This document shows positions 1 to 12,783 of a stretch of DNA of 64,000 nucleotides, piece by piece (the first letter of the stretch is position 1; the number at the start of each line of letters is the position of its first letter). The translations under genes and the position numbers were made by a program. The DNA comes from Hemicentrotus pulcherrimus. Its lineage: Eukaryota; Echinodermata; Echinoidea; Camarodonta; Strongylocentrotidae. Under the pieces are notes generated by a model that worked only from the letters and a program-made list of their open reading frames with translations, searched no databases and was not told the DNA's origin. Location: NCBI GenBank assembly GCA_003118195.1, contig BEXV01000854.1, positions 110,450-174,449 on the forward strand. Direction: 5' to 3'.

Positions 1-900
1 GTAACGTATATTGCGAGGCCGTTTCCAAATATCTCTGTACAGAAAATGTCATAAGCTTTCATTTTCTTAGTTATTGATGACGGAATAGATTTGTCTAAGG
101 CCAGGGTTATATGGATAATAACATATTTGCAGGACTTATATGAAAAAAAAAACATATTTGCAACAATTATGTAATGTATATGATTGGACATTCCTTTAGG
201 GCAAACAAAGTGTCTTTTTTTGCACTACAAAGTAAATTGGAGTGGAGCTATCGAAATACATCATAGAGTTGCACATTTGTGTCTGATTGATCGCAACTAC
301 AAAACTTCCACTGACCTGTTCCTTTAATTGTTCCGCTTCTATTAAAACCAATATCAGGGTGGAACTGCCCTTTAAAAACGAATGTCTTTGATTATCAATA
401 ATTCCCATTCAATTAAACTTGAACCCAATCATATCATATACATATATGTTTTTAGTTTTAACAATAGGTAATAACGAACTGGTGTACAATTCATGGAGAG
501 ACTATTAAAAATGAGGTTTAAACAAAAAATGGAATGAAGGCCTTAAACTTTTCGCGGTTTAATCTCATGTACATCCTAACAAATTATAGGAATAATTAAT
601 AAACGATAGATTAGGCCAACAGGGAGACCACGTTTTTTAGGAATGGTGTTCATGATAATCATTGTTACACTATGAAACAAATAAGGAAAAATGTGCATGG
701 GTATTAACTCCTAATTCTATTCAAATTGACGTATGTGGAATTAATTTAGAATAAATGCTATCCGCATTGTGACGCACAAAGCTTTTCGTCGCATTGTACC
801 TAATGTTGATTCCATGTGGTAAAATGAACGTTGTTATTCATAGTTACTAAGAATATGCAATTGTTTTAAACACTCAACTTTACGAAAAGAAAAGCAAGTA

Positions 901-973
901 TGGAGCAAGAATCGAACCGATAAACTCTCTTATGGGAGTCAAGAACCTTCACCTGATACCACATGCAGTGCTC
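901..973 (-). repeat. tRNA-like sequence, probably SINE head or tRNA pseudogene
   Basis: On the minus strand the block begins GAGCA and ends TGCTC plus two bases, so five acceptor pairs can form. It contains GGTTCGATTC, which fits the pol III B box, and an A-box-like TGGTATCAGGTGA. The anticodon region does not give a proper seven-base loop with T at position 33, and the T stem pairs poorly. A functional tRNA is therefore unlikely, and a tRNA-derived retroposon head or a decayed tRNA copy fits better. Confidence 0.4.
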
Positions 974-1708
974 TTTTATGATAATAAATTTCGTCTTTAT
1001 GACCATCATAGTGTATGACAAAAATACTTTCGGATGATATAACGCTTAAAGGTAACACAAAGTTTGGTATGGGGGTCATGAATTTGTTTCAGATGAACAC
1101 ATTAAAAGCAAAATGCGGTCCTACAATGTTAAATGGTCGTTGTCGCGGTTGAAATCGGGTCTAAAATTGTGAATAAAAAACTCTTTATGTTGTATAGCTC
1201 CCTCTCAAGATGGATATTGCTTTAGCTTCAAAACAATGTTTCTTGACTAAAATCGACCGATTTTCTATTCCCATTTAAAAATTGTAAATCAGAACTGCAT
1301 ATTCCGACATTTTCATGGTCGCAGCTACCCTTGTATGGCCGTAGGCGCTATTTGAAATTTATCGGGAGCACCAATAAATTTGATATTTTGATTTCTCAAA
1401 ACCCTTAGCGTTTTAGAGCTTAATTTTTTGTTCAACGTTGCTTATTCTAACACAAGGTTTCACACTAGTAAAACAAATTTTGAATTTGATAATTCAATCC
1501 TTTTGAAATATATCAACAACTCTGTAGTACCTTTAATTCAGACAAGAAAAGCGTTTCTGCTTATGTTTAACACATAATCATGTAAACGAAGCACTGAAAA
1601 TGGTTTCAATCTAAAATGTTAAAATAATCCTTTCACCGAGGTTATCACTTCGTTCACGTTTGATTGCAACATGTATTGTAAACATTATTGTACTGTATTT
1701 ATTAAACT

Positions 1709-1734
1709 TTATTGATGTACATGTACATCAATAA
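1709..1734. repeat. 26-base perfect palindrome
   Basis: The sequence TTATTGATGTACATGTACATCAATAA reads identically on both strands. Its flanks continue with imperfect complementarity (AAAC before, GTTT after), so a longer interrupted foldback of about 60 bases is possible. There is no spacer between the arms. It may be a relic of a small foldback element or a binding site for a dimeric protein; the sequence alone does not decide. Confidence 0.75.
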
Positions 1735-2944
1735 GCTGTTTATAAACATATAAACCATTTTAACATATATATAATATTCAAGCCAAATATAAATCAATTT
1801 ACGATGCAGCGTATATTGCAAGACAGAAGGAAAATTATATACAGCAGAAAAACCCTTGTTTTCTTCTTGTAATAACATGACACATAATGCATGAAATAAA
1901 TATATACTGTACCATAATATAAAACCGAGGATTTAGATATATAAAACCCAATATAGCAATTATCTAAATGGATTATAACTCATGCAATACAAAATAGGTA
2001 AATGAGGTACACGGAATGCCGAAAGTAAATGACGTTATAGTACTTATACATATATGCGACCTACTGTAAAATATAACATGACACTCTGATCATGAAGCTT
2101 TAAACGTGTTTTGAATGAAGGCTTTCGAAGCTACAATGTGTATTTAATGTCAAGGTGTGTGATTTTGATCATATGACATTCATGATAAAGGTATATATAA
2201 AACATAATGCATGATAAGACTTTTGTAATAGCAACAAGTTTTCTTCTATTTCGCTTTCGAGGCAAAACTTTAGTATTGAACTTTTCAAAGGTATTTTCAA
2301 CCATTGGTTGTCATTAATTAAAAAACATTACGACATAAAATAATCAGTTTCTGATTTCTAGAAACGTTTAAAAGCATCTATTTCAGACAATCGTATTTAT
2401 GAATTGAATGATTTGTGACTATTGTAGATAAAGATTGGAGAAAAAAAAATTCTAACAAAAAGACATTTGATCCTTTGATTCTAATAACATTTTTTATTGC
2501 ACTTGACATGTGCTGTGCAAGATCGATTGCAAAAGTTTCCTTTAACCCAATATTTTGCAAATTCGTCATAGAGTTAATATGTTTGTTGTATACGTAAGGA
2601 TTGTAATATCCAGTTTAAGCTTTCAATGAAATGAGATAATGAAGAGGAAATAACAACGTAAAAAATGGAAAATAACATAATAATGTTACTTATTCAAGTA
2701 TAGCCATTTTGTTTGACATACGGAGCCGCCATAACGCATGCGCAGAAGAATCCATCCGATGCTCTTTTCCTCCCAAAACTCTGTAATGGTGTAATCTACA
2801 CATATAATGATGAAGGCTGCATATAGATTGTGTGTATATACTGCACTTTTTTGTCTGTGTATGTGAACTTGAAGGGAATTGTGTGTATGCAAAGATTGTG
2901 GGTGTGTATGTGTATGTATGCAAATGCTGGTTTGAGAAGGTGTG

Positions 2945-3100
2945 GGGTAGAGCGAGGTTGGTCGGGGCACGGTCTCAATGTGCTTGGTCGCTCTTTTTCA
3001 ATGGGCGCTGGCATAAAAGTGTAAGATCGCTCAACGAAGCGCACCAGAGCACACGGCCGTGTACTAATCGCTCATCGTTCATCTGTCTTCTCTCATTTTG
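2945..3100 (+). promoter_or_regulatory. pax6: Putative pax6 proximal promoter
   Basis: The sequence becomes clearly richer in G, C and CpG than the flank, about 0.4 kb before the first coding exon. It contains TCAATGGGCG, a CCAAT-like word, followed by GCATAAAAG at 3011-3019, a TATA-like box. A start about 25-30 bases further on, near 3040, would give a leader of about 0.4 kb. This is inference from composition and spacing. Pax6 genes often use several promoters, and a further untranslated exon upstream cannot be excluded. Confidence 0.3.
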
Positions 3101-3434
3101 TGGCGACATTTTTTTCATCCAGCGCTGCCCTCTCCTGTTCCTACGCCAGCACACCCCGGGGCTAAACTCTATCCTAACAGGCCTCGCACACATGTTTTTC
3201 TCTCTTTTCCTGAACACGGACTAACACTTTTCGCATTAATACATCTCGAATTTAAATACACTACGACAATTTGGACTCACCTATAGTTAGAAAAAAAAAT
3301 TATTCATCGTTTATTGGAATTGATGCACCACTGATTTGAAATTCTTACGCAAGAAGATATCGCTTCATCAGAAACATTTTTATTTTGACGGACTTTGATC
3401 TGCGAGGGTGGAAACCTTCATCACCTCAAAAGAT
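3040..3434 (+). other. pax6: Putative 5' untranslated leader with two short uORFs
   Basis: If transcription starts near 3040, the leader carries two small upstream open frames: ATG at 3192 with TAA ending at 3224 (10 codons), and ATG at 3323 with TGA ending at 3334 (3 codons). Frame 3 reaches a TGA at 3396-3398 before the pax6 start, so the coding frame cannot extend further upstream in this exon. The exact 5' end is not determined. Confidence 0.3.
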
Positions 3435-3549
3435 ATGTCACAGCACGGTTTAGCCGACCCGCAACCAGTGCCTGTACAGCCCGGTAACAACCAACAGCAA
3501 ATGGATCAAAATGGTACGAATAAACCCAAGAAAAGCAGTAGATCGCGAG
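3435..3549 (+). CDS. pax6: Pax6 coding exon 1 (N-terminal leader)
   Basis: The exon encodes residues 1-38 plus the first base of codon 39. It starts at ATG 3435, which has a G at -3. Upstream in frame there is only a GTG at 3408 and then a stop at 3396, so this is the first usable ATG. The leader is rich in Gln, Pro and Asn and ends in a basic patch, KPKKSSRSR, directly before the paired domain. The exon ends CGAG|GTAAGA, a good donor, in phase 1. Phase 1 matches the vertebrate junction after the short MQN leader. The joined codon is GGG (Gly), followed by HSGVNQLGG. There is no domain match in the leader itself, so the assignment depends on phase, donor quality and position. An alternative first exon elsewhere in the 15-kb intron could also be used. 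Confidence 0.75.
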
Positions 3550-4714
3550 GTAAGAGATACCACAGTCTCAAATTGATTTTCAATTTGTGCGCTATAAACA
3601 ATTATTCATGCATATATATATATATATTGTTTCCACTTTGATCACTGACTCTTAAATACCGGATTTGTGAGCATTGAACGGTGTAAGTTGAAGGGTGGTT
3701 GACATTCGTATCATACGCTGGGTGCCGATAGTGAAAGAAATCTGAGCCGCCGAATTAGAGAAGAAAAATGTTAAGTAATCAAGTTTAAGGAGCATGAAAC
3801 ATATCTTGCGGTTTTTAGTTCAGATGTAATCATTTCTTTAAAGATATTTAGGAACTCGTCATTTTCACCGGGACCGAACTGCATAATGATAGTATTAATG
3901 CTCAAGAACAGCAGACTGTTAAAAAGAAGAAGAAGACAACAAAAATATCGAATTTATCAGACTTGACTGATCATCAACATGATCAACGTGTCTTTCCTTC
4001 CTCCGCCGATACAGTCATTTTGATTGACTCGTTTTTTTTTGTTGAGAGAAGTATATCCTATATTGACCAACACTTCGTTAACCAAATAGTTAACAAAAAA
4101 ACATAATCATCCAGTTCATCAAAAATATGTTTCAAAGTTCAATTGATTTGTTCCCTTCAAATGTATATACCCATTTAGTAAAAAAAGAAGAAGCGTTTTT
4201 GTGAAATATTAATTATGATATCAGTCTGTTGAAGCATTGAAACTTTCGCAATTGATATGAAGATGATGACTTAAGTTATGTATCCTTGAGACTTACTGAC
4301 TGTCTTTCAAATTTTCTTTTGGTTGGACGAGCATACGAACGATTAATAAAAACTACATCTCAGGTTATCGCGTTGAACCTTGAGCAAAAGTGTAAATAAA
4401 AACAATTTCTTTTAACGAATTAATATTTATGTCTCCATTGTGAACGTATATCCCACGTGATTTTTAACAATATTCACGATAAAATGTTATTTGAATTATC
4501 CATTTAGTTACTGTGCTCTACTTGTGAAACATACAATTGTAAGTACTGTTTTATTTTCATTTTTTCCAAATCATAGGTTCTTTTAGTGTTGTAAAATATA
4601 TTTTGATGGGTTTCGAATTAAAATTTAATTTGGTAAAACGATAGAAATATATTCTTTGGGAAAACAGAATTCAAATTATACGGAAGCAACCATTACTTTT
4701 GCTAGTAAGTGACT

Positions 4715-5000
4715 GCTTTCCAGCATTCCATCAGCAAGATGTTCTCAGCGGCAATACCTATACGAGCACGCCAATACATTGGGGGCGCAACTCGTCACCA
4801 AAGAGGTAAAGGCCGCTGAGAAGAAGCCGCATAAAACCAAGTTGAAGCTGACGAATGTAGTGGGTTATTGTGCTCCTTTCCTTGAGCCGACAGATGCTAT
4901 TCCACGTGGTCCTACGGATAAGGATTATTTCTATTTTTATTCTGTGCGCCCTTGCACTTTATACAAAGAACAGTTTTGTCATGCCTTAAGGCGGAGTATC
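4715..5000 (+). pseudogene. Coding-like patch of unknown origin in intron 1
   Basis: About 90 codons are open from around 4716 to 5186 in one frame, and base composition between 4730 and 4930 is richer in G and C than its surroundings. Readable text includes RQYLYEHANTLGAQL and TKLKLTNVVGYCAPFLEPTD, which looks more protein-like than the other intronic frames. The 3' third dissolves into a GA-rich tract (5075-5150), so the end of the frame is not real coding. I do not recognise a family. It could be a transposon or retrocopy fragment, or chance. The nearest in-frame ATG is not at the beginning of the open stretch. Confidence 0.2.
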
Positions 5001-5923
5001 AGAGTAAAAGACGATTTCTCCCAATTGATGATGTGTAGTTGCCTCGAACTAAATATGATTTCATATCTCATTGAGAGAGGAGAGAGAAATAGAAACGGAG
5101 AGAGGGGGGGGGGAGGGGAGAGAAAAGGAAAAAGGATGAGAGAGGAAATCTTTGCAAATCTTGTTTATTCCATTTTGAGGGATTAGATTAGTTAATGCTG
5201 TGAAAAAGAATTAAAGGGCCAGGTTAAAAGTAGTTAGGCCAAATAGGGTATTTTCATAAAATATCTCACATGTAATGAGGCGTTAGGAGTTTTACAGCTC
5301 TCAGTATTATACAGAACTGTTATTCTTAATGGTATCCTAAACTACATATAAGAGAAACTCTTTAAAACCGGATATTATCGTATATTTCCAGAGTGCACTC
5401 ACATTCCACGAGCATCGTATCTGCTCATATTATTCATTCTGAACCATTCATAGCTGCAAAATTCACTTTTTTTAAATGTATTTATACCGATTGTGTTTAA
5501 AGATCAAATTGATAAAGTTGTTCTCTTTCGATGCGTTTAATGTATTCAGTACCAAGTATTTAATCAGAATGTTATTTTTATATCAATCATTGTAATTGCA
5601 TTCGCAAGTAACGCATCTTTAAAAAGATTTAAGTGAAGTTGGTTTACAAAGGTACAAAAAGGAGACAAAAATCATATGAGCTAAGAAATTGTCATCAAAA
5701 TCATTTGCATAAATGACGTGAATGCAGTCCATAATCCTAAGATTTACTTTGTTAAGAGCCTCATGGACAGCTGCGTTAGTCACATGGTCTAAACTCTATG
5801 ACACACAATGAGTAATTATTTAAACACTTTATTTTTGTCAAGAAAAGGCAGCTTTTTTGTGATAATCATCGAATGTTCATAACTTTTCTGTGTATTTCCG
5901 ATCATCTTTGTTGAAAGTGTCAG

Positions 5924-5961
5924 CCCCCCCCCCCACACACACACACACAGACACACACACA
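5924..5961. repeat. Poly-C followed by (CA)n microsatellite
   Basis: A run of about 11 C is followed by about 13 CA units interrupted once by GA. It is a simple sequence repeat with no coding content. Confidence 0.95.
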
Positions 5962-8900
5962 TTCGTTTCTCCAAAGTCAAACTATTATGTACACGATATT
6001 CTGAAAGACTTGCAAAAATGATGCGAAATTCTATTTAAAATATCAATTTATGTTATTCCATGAACGGATACAGTGATCTAGGTCTTGAGAGTTTTATTGA
6101 ACTAACCTGACAATTTCAATTTCTTAGAAGGCCCGTAAACGAATATTTATCATCTGTTTTATGTAACATTGATGTGTATAATGTGCAGATTAATAAAATG
6201 AAACCTTTGTAGCTATGGGACACACATGCATCCTCATTTGTATGTGGAGAACCGAGACTACAATTTATAGCCACTCGTGGATATTTTTGGTAAGGAATGG
6301 TTTAGATTCTTGGTATAATGTTCTGAAAAATAGAAGGGCATAATTATATACTTTGTTATCAGCATTTTAAGAAGTGTAACAAGATAGCAGCATTTTCTAG
6401 GACATGACAAAGGAAACTTAAAAATGAAATTAAAAAAGGCATATAGTTTTTAAAAGCTTGGCATTAAGGATATTGGAGTAACATGGCCTGACTTTGTGAT
6501 CTAAGAGATATTGGTTCCCCGTTTCTTCGCAGATACACATTTTTTCACAATTTTCTCCACAACAATTTGGTACATAATATGATAATTCACTACAAAAAGG
6601 TGCAGTTGATAATAATTTCAACTACTATTCTCCAACAGAATATTTGTGCCGTCATTTTATGCTGAACTGCTCCACATCATATAGATGTCTTCTAGTCGAT
6701 TTAGATCCAAAATATTACGACTTTTATGATAAGAACTTATAATAAAATCTTTCCAAAGTCCTTTTTGGCTTTCATTACCAAGTTTTGTTAACTAGAATAT
6801 TATTATCTCTCATGAGAAGCTCTTTAGAAGCTTTAATGACCTGATAATGTAAAAAAAAGGGGGAAGCACAAATAACGACACCAATCAGTACAGAACATGG
6901 TTCTAAGGTTTGAAATAGCAGAATCACAAGTTTGGGTTTGCACTGGAGACTCCATGGCGCTCCAATGACGCATTATTTAGTATGACCTAATCGCGAGTGG
7001 CGCCCATGACCTTGTGCTTGTCTCGATAAAATCTTATTAAGCTCCGAGCTTCATACAAACCGATCTACCAACATACCATGGACTTTCAAACGAGAAATAG
7101 ACAGAGGGTGAGAGAGATGGAAAGAGAGACAGAAACAGAAAAAAGTACATTGGCTATCTCTTTGATGATCTTTTTTACATCCTCTGTGTTTTCGTTAGAT
7201 CTACCACTACAACGAGTATGCATCCCTCATGAATATGTCGTGCATTTTTAAAGCGATAATCTTCTTAAATCTTAAAACTAGTGTGGGTGATGTGTGTGTG
7301 CGTGTGTGTTGCGTATGATAAAGGAAGATAGCCTGCACTCCGTTCTATTTAATGATGTTCAATTGTAATCATCAGGCAGAGGATAAATCTTAACGAATGC
7401 TCTTTCCTTATCTGATCCAGAGAATTACATAAAACTAGGTTTGGAGGTAAAGTAGATATACTGTATAACAAACAAAAAAATCATAATACGAAAAAATGTA
7501 ATATTTCATCTTCTCATACATTCAGTGGTAAATGAAGTTCTATTTGAATCGCGTAAAGAGGAATGATTGTGACTAAAATGCCGGTTTATAACTGTAGAAT
7601 AAAAATCTAAGTTTTGCAGTTATAGTTTAAAAATTGGACAACATAACATATGAATATTTTAATTTACTAAAATTAAAAACTGGTTGATTGCACGAGATAG
7701 GTGTTGCAAACACTTGCAAACTTAAATGCCCAAAATATGCCTATAAATGATGTGAAAATCTGTCACCATCTAGTCATCTGTGCAAACTTGTACATGGTTC
7801 TTATAAATATCTTTTCTTTAATAATGCAATCGCCTTTTGGTAGTGCGAACCTGTGAACGCCACAATACTTTTAATAGATATCCATTGCAATTCCACATCC
7901 TGTATTTGTTTCTTCCCTGAATTGCAGAGTTGGTGAACATTGTGATGCTCAAGCTCAATACAATGCTTAGAAACAAACAACTTAGGGGCAGAGGAACGTT
8001 TAAATAAAGTCCTTGTATTTTTGAGGTCATAATTTCGCACGCTGGTTTTCGATGTATGAAAGAGCCCGAAATAATTAGGGTTTTCATTACAAAGAGGCAC
8101 AATTATAGAATCGGTTAGGCCCCTTCATTGTCATAATGATGATGGATTGGTATCCGCAATGACGTAGTACCGATTGGCTTCAAAATTCGTTCCGTTAACT
8201 GAATATGAAGGAAAACAAAATCTTCTAACATTTGCCAACGTTATACTAAACAAATTTAATGTTTGAAATGTATCTGTTCCACATTTACATAAAAACAATT
8301 TAAATTTATGTTAACTGAAGATTAATGAAAAAAATTTACATGGGAACTGTATTTTTAATACTCATATTTCATCACCATTCGTATAGGACAAGCAGATTAA
8401 AAAGCATTTTTTTCTTGAACATATATATTATTACTTTTACATTTATATATGGCATTATTCACATCGATTCATAGTTGAGGTAATCTGGTAAGAGATAAAT
8501 TCAAAATATGGCTGGTAAGTGTTCATTCTCTTCCAATATACCTATATACTTTCGAGATACCTGAATTTGTTTTGCACCCTTGTAGCTTAAAAGACTATTA
8601 AATGCATGTGTATTTGCTGTTTTAATCATAACATTTTTAACAAAAAAAATCACTCTTAATTCCCTTGAGAGCTGTATAAGTGTGTAGAAATCATCTTGCT
8701 AATTGAAACGATACCAGTCCATTGCAAAGAATCTAGTCTGTTGTTTCCTCCCTATTCATTATACAGAAGGGAAAAAAAGCAGTGGAGCAGACTCTGCATT
8801 TGTTTAAGATGACCTTCTCTGAAGAAAAGAAAAAATAATGCTATTCAGACATACCCTATAACAGCGGGGTTTTCAGCATCTAGCCTTCTTTAAGGCGCAT

Positions 8901-10554
8901 TCATATTTTTCATCCTCGTGCACTCTTCCTCATTACGCTTTATCTCAATCATCATTAATTTGATAATATTGAAAGTTGATATTCAGCATGTTTCATCTAG
9001 ATTGTTCTTATAAAATGTGATCCAAATGTTTCTTTTATTAGTCAGGTGGAGAACTTTTTCTTTCTTTCTGACAAAATGCAACCTACTAAGCATATTTCGA
9101 TCAACTCAACATATTCGAAAATACACCAAATTATAATATATACATAGTTCAATGTAATGTTTACATCGATACTAGTCATATAAAAAGCATTTTCCACGTA
9201 TGAATTCATGTATTATTCGCAACAATGCGATGGAATATGTTTTACAAGATCAAATTATATCCTTGGAAGGGATAACGAAATGAAAGTAAATATACTAATA
9301 GCGAATATATATCCTCATCAAAGATAGATGATCCCTAATTCCTTATCATCATGGCTTTATGTCATTACAATTTCTCCGTTGCAAAATAAACAATCATGCA
9401 TCACAATTGGTAGTCATTTTTGTATAAATACAAATATTATTAGAAGTAGAAGCAACTATCTCAAATCACGATTTATTGATATATTTTTTGTTTGTTATGG
9501 ATTATTTTTTGTAGATCACGATTGGGGTAGCAACGATGGGGGAAAAGGTGAGAACATTTTGAAATTCATCTGAAATGTTATGATATAGGTTTTATTAGAA
9601 CGTAGCTATAGGGCAAAGTAAAAGAAATACATTTCCCACTGTGAACATAAAAATCTCAGGTAGCTATGTTTCGATTTATTTTCTTGAAAAAATACATGTT
9701 TGTTTTAGTTAAAATTTAGTCTGATATTCGTTTTATCTCAGAATTTATGAGAAGGCATTCGTTATGTAGACAAAAATATATAATTCTCGTTAATCATGAT
9801 TTAAAACCCCGTCTGAAACTACATCATCAATTTCATTTGAGGCCATAATAAATTTCTATTATATAGCAAAGACTAAGATTCTACTAGATGAATTTATTTT
9901 CCACTCATCAAACATCAGGATAAAAAGATGGATAATATGCTATCGTTAAATTACTAACGAGTCCCATTGCAAAATGATGCTTTGTTCGGTTCCATCGTAA
10001 TTAATCAGTTGTGGATTATATATTAAAGATTAAATGGAAAGATAGATGAGGTTTCATTCAGCCCATAATATCTTGATTATATCAAGTTTCCGTCCTTCTG
10101 CGTCCTTCTTTCGTCTATTTCTTTACACGTCGTGGAAAAAAAAGACTCAAGAAATCGCAAATAATATACTGTAGAATAATTAAATTCCAAATCCTTACTC
10201 GGTCAGTGCTATGGAACAGACTTCATGGCATTTCCTCGACCGTACATAACACCATATATCTGTTAAAAGTACACGTTAGATTTTGATATAGAGATGTATC
10301 TTCTATTTCATAGCAAAATATAATGTACAAATGATACAAATCAATTTGTATTTTTGTAATCATACCGAGTTCCATTGACAAGGTGTATCCATATTTTGTT
10401 TAAAAGAGGATGTAATTTATATGTTACAAATACAAAATTACAAGCGCAAGTGATTCAATATGATGATATGCAATTTGTTACAAAATGATTCAAATGCTAG
10501 GAGTAAAGGTAAATCTGTCAGCTCGGCACTGTAGGCAACGGAAAATGATAATCA

Positions 10555-10680
10555 TTAGCGGAGAGAGCGAGACTTGTCGGGGAAGTTGCGGCGAGGGAGA
10601 GTTTGTAACACTCGCTCGTGAGAGGACTGCCACGTTCCCAGCAGCTTGCGCTCGCGTTGTGACAAATATCACACCGTAAG
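10555..10680. other. CpG-rich island in intron 1
   Basis: A short block in AT-rich intron has many CG dinucleotides (GCGGCGAGGG, CTCGCTCGTG, GCTCGCGTTG). Both strands are open for about 65 codons, but neither frame looks like a protein. A regulatory element or minor promoter is possible. No TATA-like word was found at a convincing distance. Confidence 0.3.
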
Positions 10681-10849
10681 CGATTGAAATCAATCTAATG
10701 ATTTACCAACGACTGGGATGAAAATAGTGTTTAATTGAAAGTGTATGGCGAGATTATGAAATGGAATATCGTTATCGTAACTCTGTGGAATTATTGTAGT
10801 AAATGAATTAAAAACAAAAAAAAATTAGTCCCAGGTATTAAAAACAAAT

Positions 10850-10889
10850 CAAAATTAGGCCCAGGTATGAGTACCTGGGCCTTATTTTG
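10850..10889. repeat. Strong 18-bp hairpin
   Basis: Left arm 10850-10867 and right arm 10872-10889 pair at 17 of 18 positions around a TGAG loop. The core is AGGCCCAGGTA against TACCTGGGCCT. Just upstream, at 10827-10837, a single copy of a near-identical word (TTAGTCCCAGGTA) precedes a similar A-rich run, so a direct repeat overlaps the left arm. It lies in intron 1 and could be a foldback element end or a structured RNA. The A/T-rich outer flanks add further weak pairing. Confidence 0.8.
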
Positions 10890-12742
10890 TTTTATATTTT
10901 TGTTTTATTTCTCTCGTTCGTTCACATGTTTTTCGGTGTGTTTTTTTTTGTCCTGTTGTCATGGTTGTGCGATGGATAAGTTGAACTATCGATCTTTACC
11001 TGTTTTGCCTTAATTGGATATCCAATAAAATTTTAAGTTTCTTTTCGAAAACATTATACAAAATTTAAAAATATATAACTGAAACTAATACACATTTACA
11101 ATCGTAAAACAAAGCAACCTCGTCTATGTAGCAAATTCTTCAATATAATTTCATGGTGTAATGTTTGTATATCATTATGGGACAAAACAGAGATTGAATG
11201 CATACTTATCAAAAGGGTGCATAATATTTTCCGGTAACCATTTTCACTTCACAAAAAAGTCTAAAAAAGTTTCAATTTATGCAATATTGAGCAATTATAT
11301 CAATCATGTATTATCATAATTTGAGATAATTTAAGGACCTGTACCAAATCCAACACTCGAGCAAACATAGCACACATGGAATTCGTCCTCTAAATGTTAC
11401 TCAAAATGAATGCATTTTGACCTTTTATAATGACCTGCCTATTTAATGGTTAAATATCAATACCTCTCAATAAAATATTACCCTGCACAAGTTTTGAATG
11501 CTATACGAATGTTTATCCACCTAACCCCACATCACAACTTACTTACAAGCGTACGCATGCTTACTTAGAAATCAGGTAAAACAAACAAACATACACACAA
11601 AAAAGAATCAAGGTAATAAGGGGGAAATAGTCGTATACACATAGTTATCCTCGCATTAAAAGACCGATAAACAACCGGAGTAAATGACAAAGCATTGATA
11701 TTAATCAAGTATGTGGTAATTGTGGTGATAGGTAGGAAAGTTTATAAGGATAAAGAAGAACGAATTTAATAGAGGAAATATATTTTTAAAAATGTACAGT
11801 TTGTTTATGTACTGTCCTGACGGCACTCTATTAACAAGCTCTTGCTATTTATTGGTTCTGTTTACCAAGTGTTGAATTACTGTAATCCTGAAATACAAGG
11901 TAAATTGAGTTTTGGATATATATATTTCAAAGCGTTTACCCCTGATGCAATTTTTTCAAAGTTATTTGGAACAAAAAAGCATACATGCATATATCCAATT
12001 TCTTTTTATATAGCGCGAAATCCAATAAAATATTACTCAATGCGCTTTATTTCACAAATTTATGTTAATGACAAACACATAAATAAGGAAAAGACGTTTA
12101 TAGAAATAAACATTCAGTTATTGAAAAGCTGCATATTTATTCTTCTTAAAAGAGTCACTCGAAGTGGAAGTGCGGACTGTCTTATGCATGGATTGGTTAA
12201 GACTGTTTTAGGTGTCAATGTCATTAAAATAATTTTGAATGCTGATTTTGAAAAGACCTGAGCACAAATTGAGGACTTGATTGGTTAATTAACATAGATC
12301 ATCGGGCATGGAGTTCTTTTGTCGATTCACCAGAAGAGTGGAACTAATCTCTATCTAATCCCATCGTTAGACATTATCCACGCTTATAGACAGCGCAATT
12401 CCAATTATCCTCAGGCTTCCATGTTATCCTCAAACTAACAACAGACATTTTTGATCGGTTCAAGTTCATATCGGCAATTCATAATACCAACTCGCCTTGT
12501 TGAATCCTCATCATTCATCATCATTACGCCTTTATGCGTGACGTATTGTTAACCCGCATAATACGCCGATAGACAAATTAGGCGTTTTCAAAAGCATTCA
12601 GTTTGAACGGGCCAATTGACTGAAGCTATTGCGCGCCAAAGCAAATCTATCATCTATTGTGATCGTGTCAAAGTGCATCATGGGAAATCTTATATGTATA
12701 TTAGTAGTGTGTTTGTAACGTGTGTGTATTGATATCTGTTTG

Positions 12743-12783
12743 GAGTGTGTGTGTGTGTGCGCGCATGTGTGTGGGGGTGGTGC
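12743..12783. repeat. (GT)n microsatellite, imperfect
   Basis: Alternating GT with a GCGCGC interruption in the middle. This is a simple repeat with Z-DNA-type alternation. Confidence 0.85.

Larger units (their letters stand above)
1..2940. other. 5' flanking DNA, no gene recognised
   Basis: This AT-rich stretch has no open frame with recognisable protein content. It holds a tRNA-like sequence on the minus strand near 901-973 and a perfect palindrome at 1709-1734. The few open frames are short and lack codon structure, and nothing else in it could be named. It lies directly upstream of the putative pax6 promoter, so distal regulatory sequence is possible but is not shown by any motif I could rely on. 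Confidence 0.6.

Noticed and set aside
2686..3224. Several overlapping frames upstream of exon 1 (up to 130 codons)
   Set aside because: They overlap on both strands in the GT-rich and promoter-like region, and none has recognisable protein content or splice support.
3408..3434. GTG at 3408 as an earlier start of the Pax6 frame
   Set aside because: GTG initiation is rare in animals, an ATG follows after nine codons, and a stop lies just upstream at 3396.
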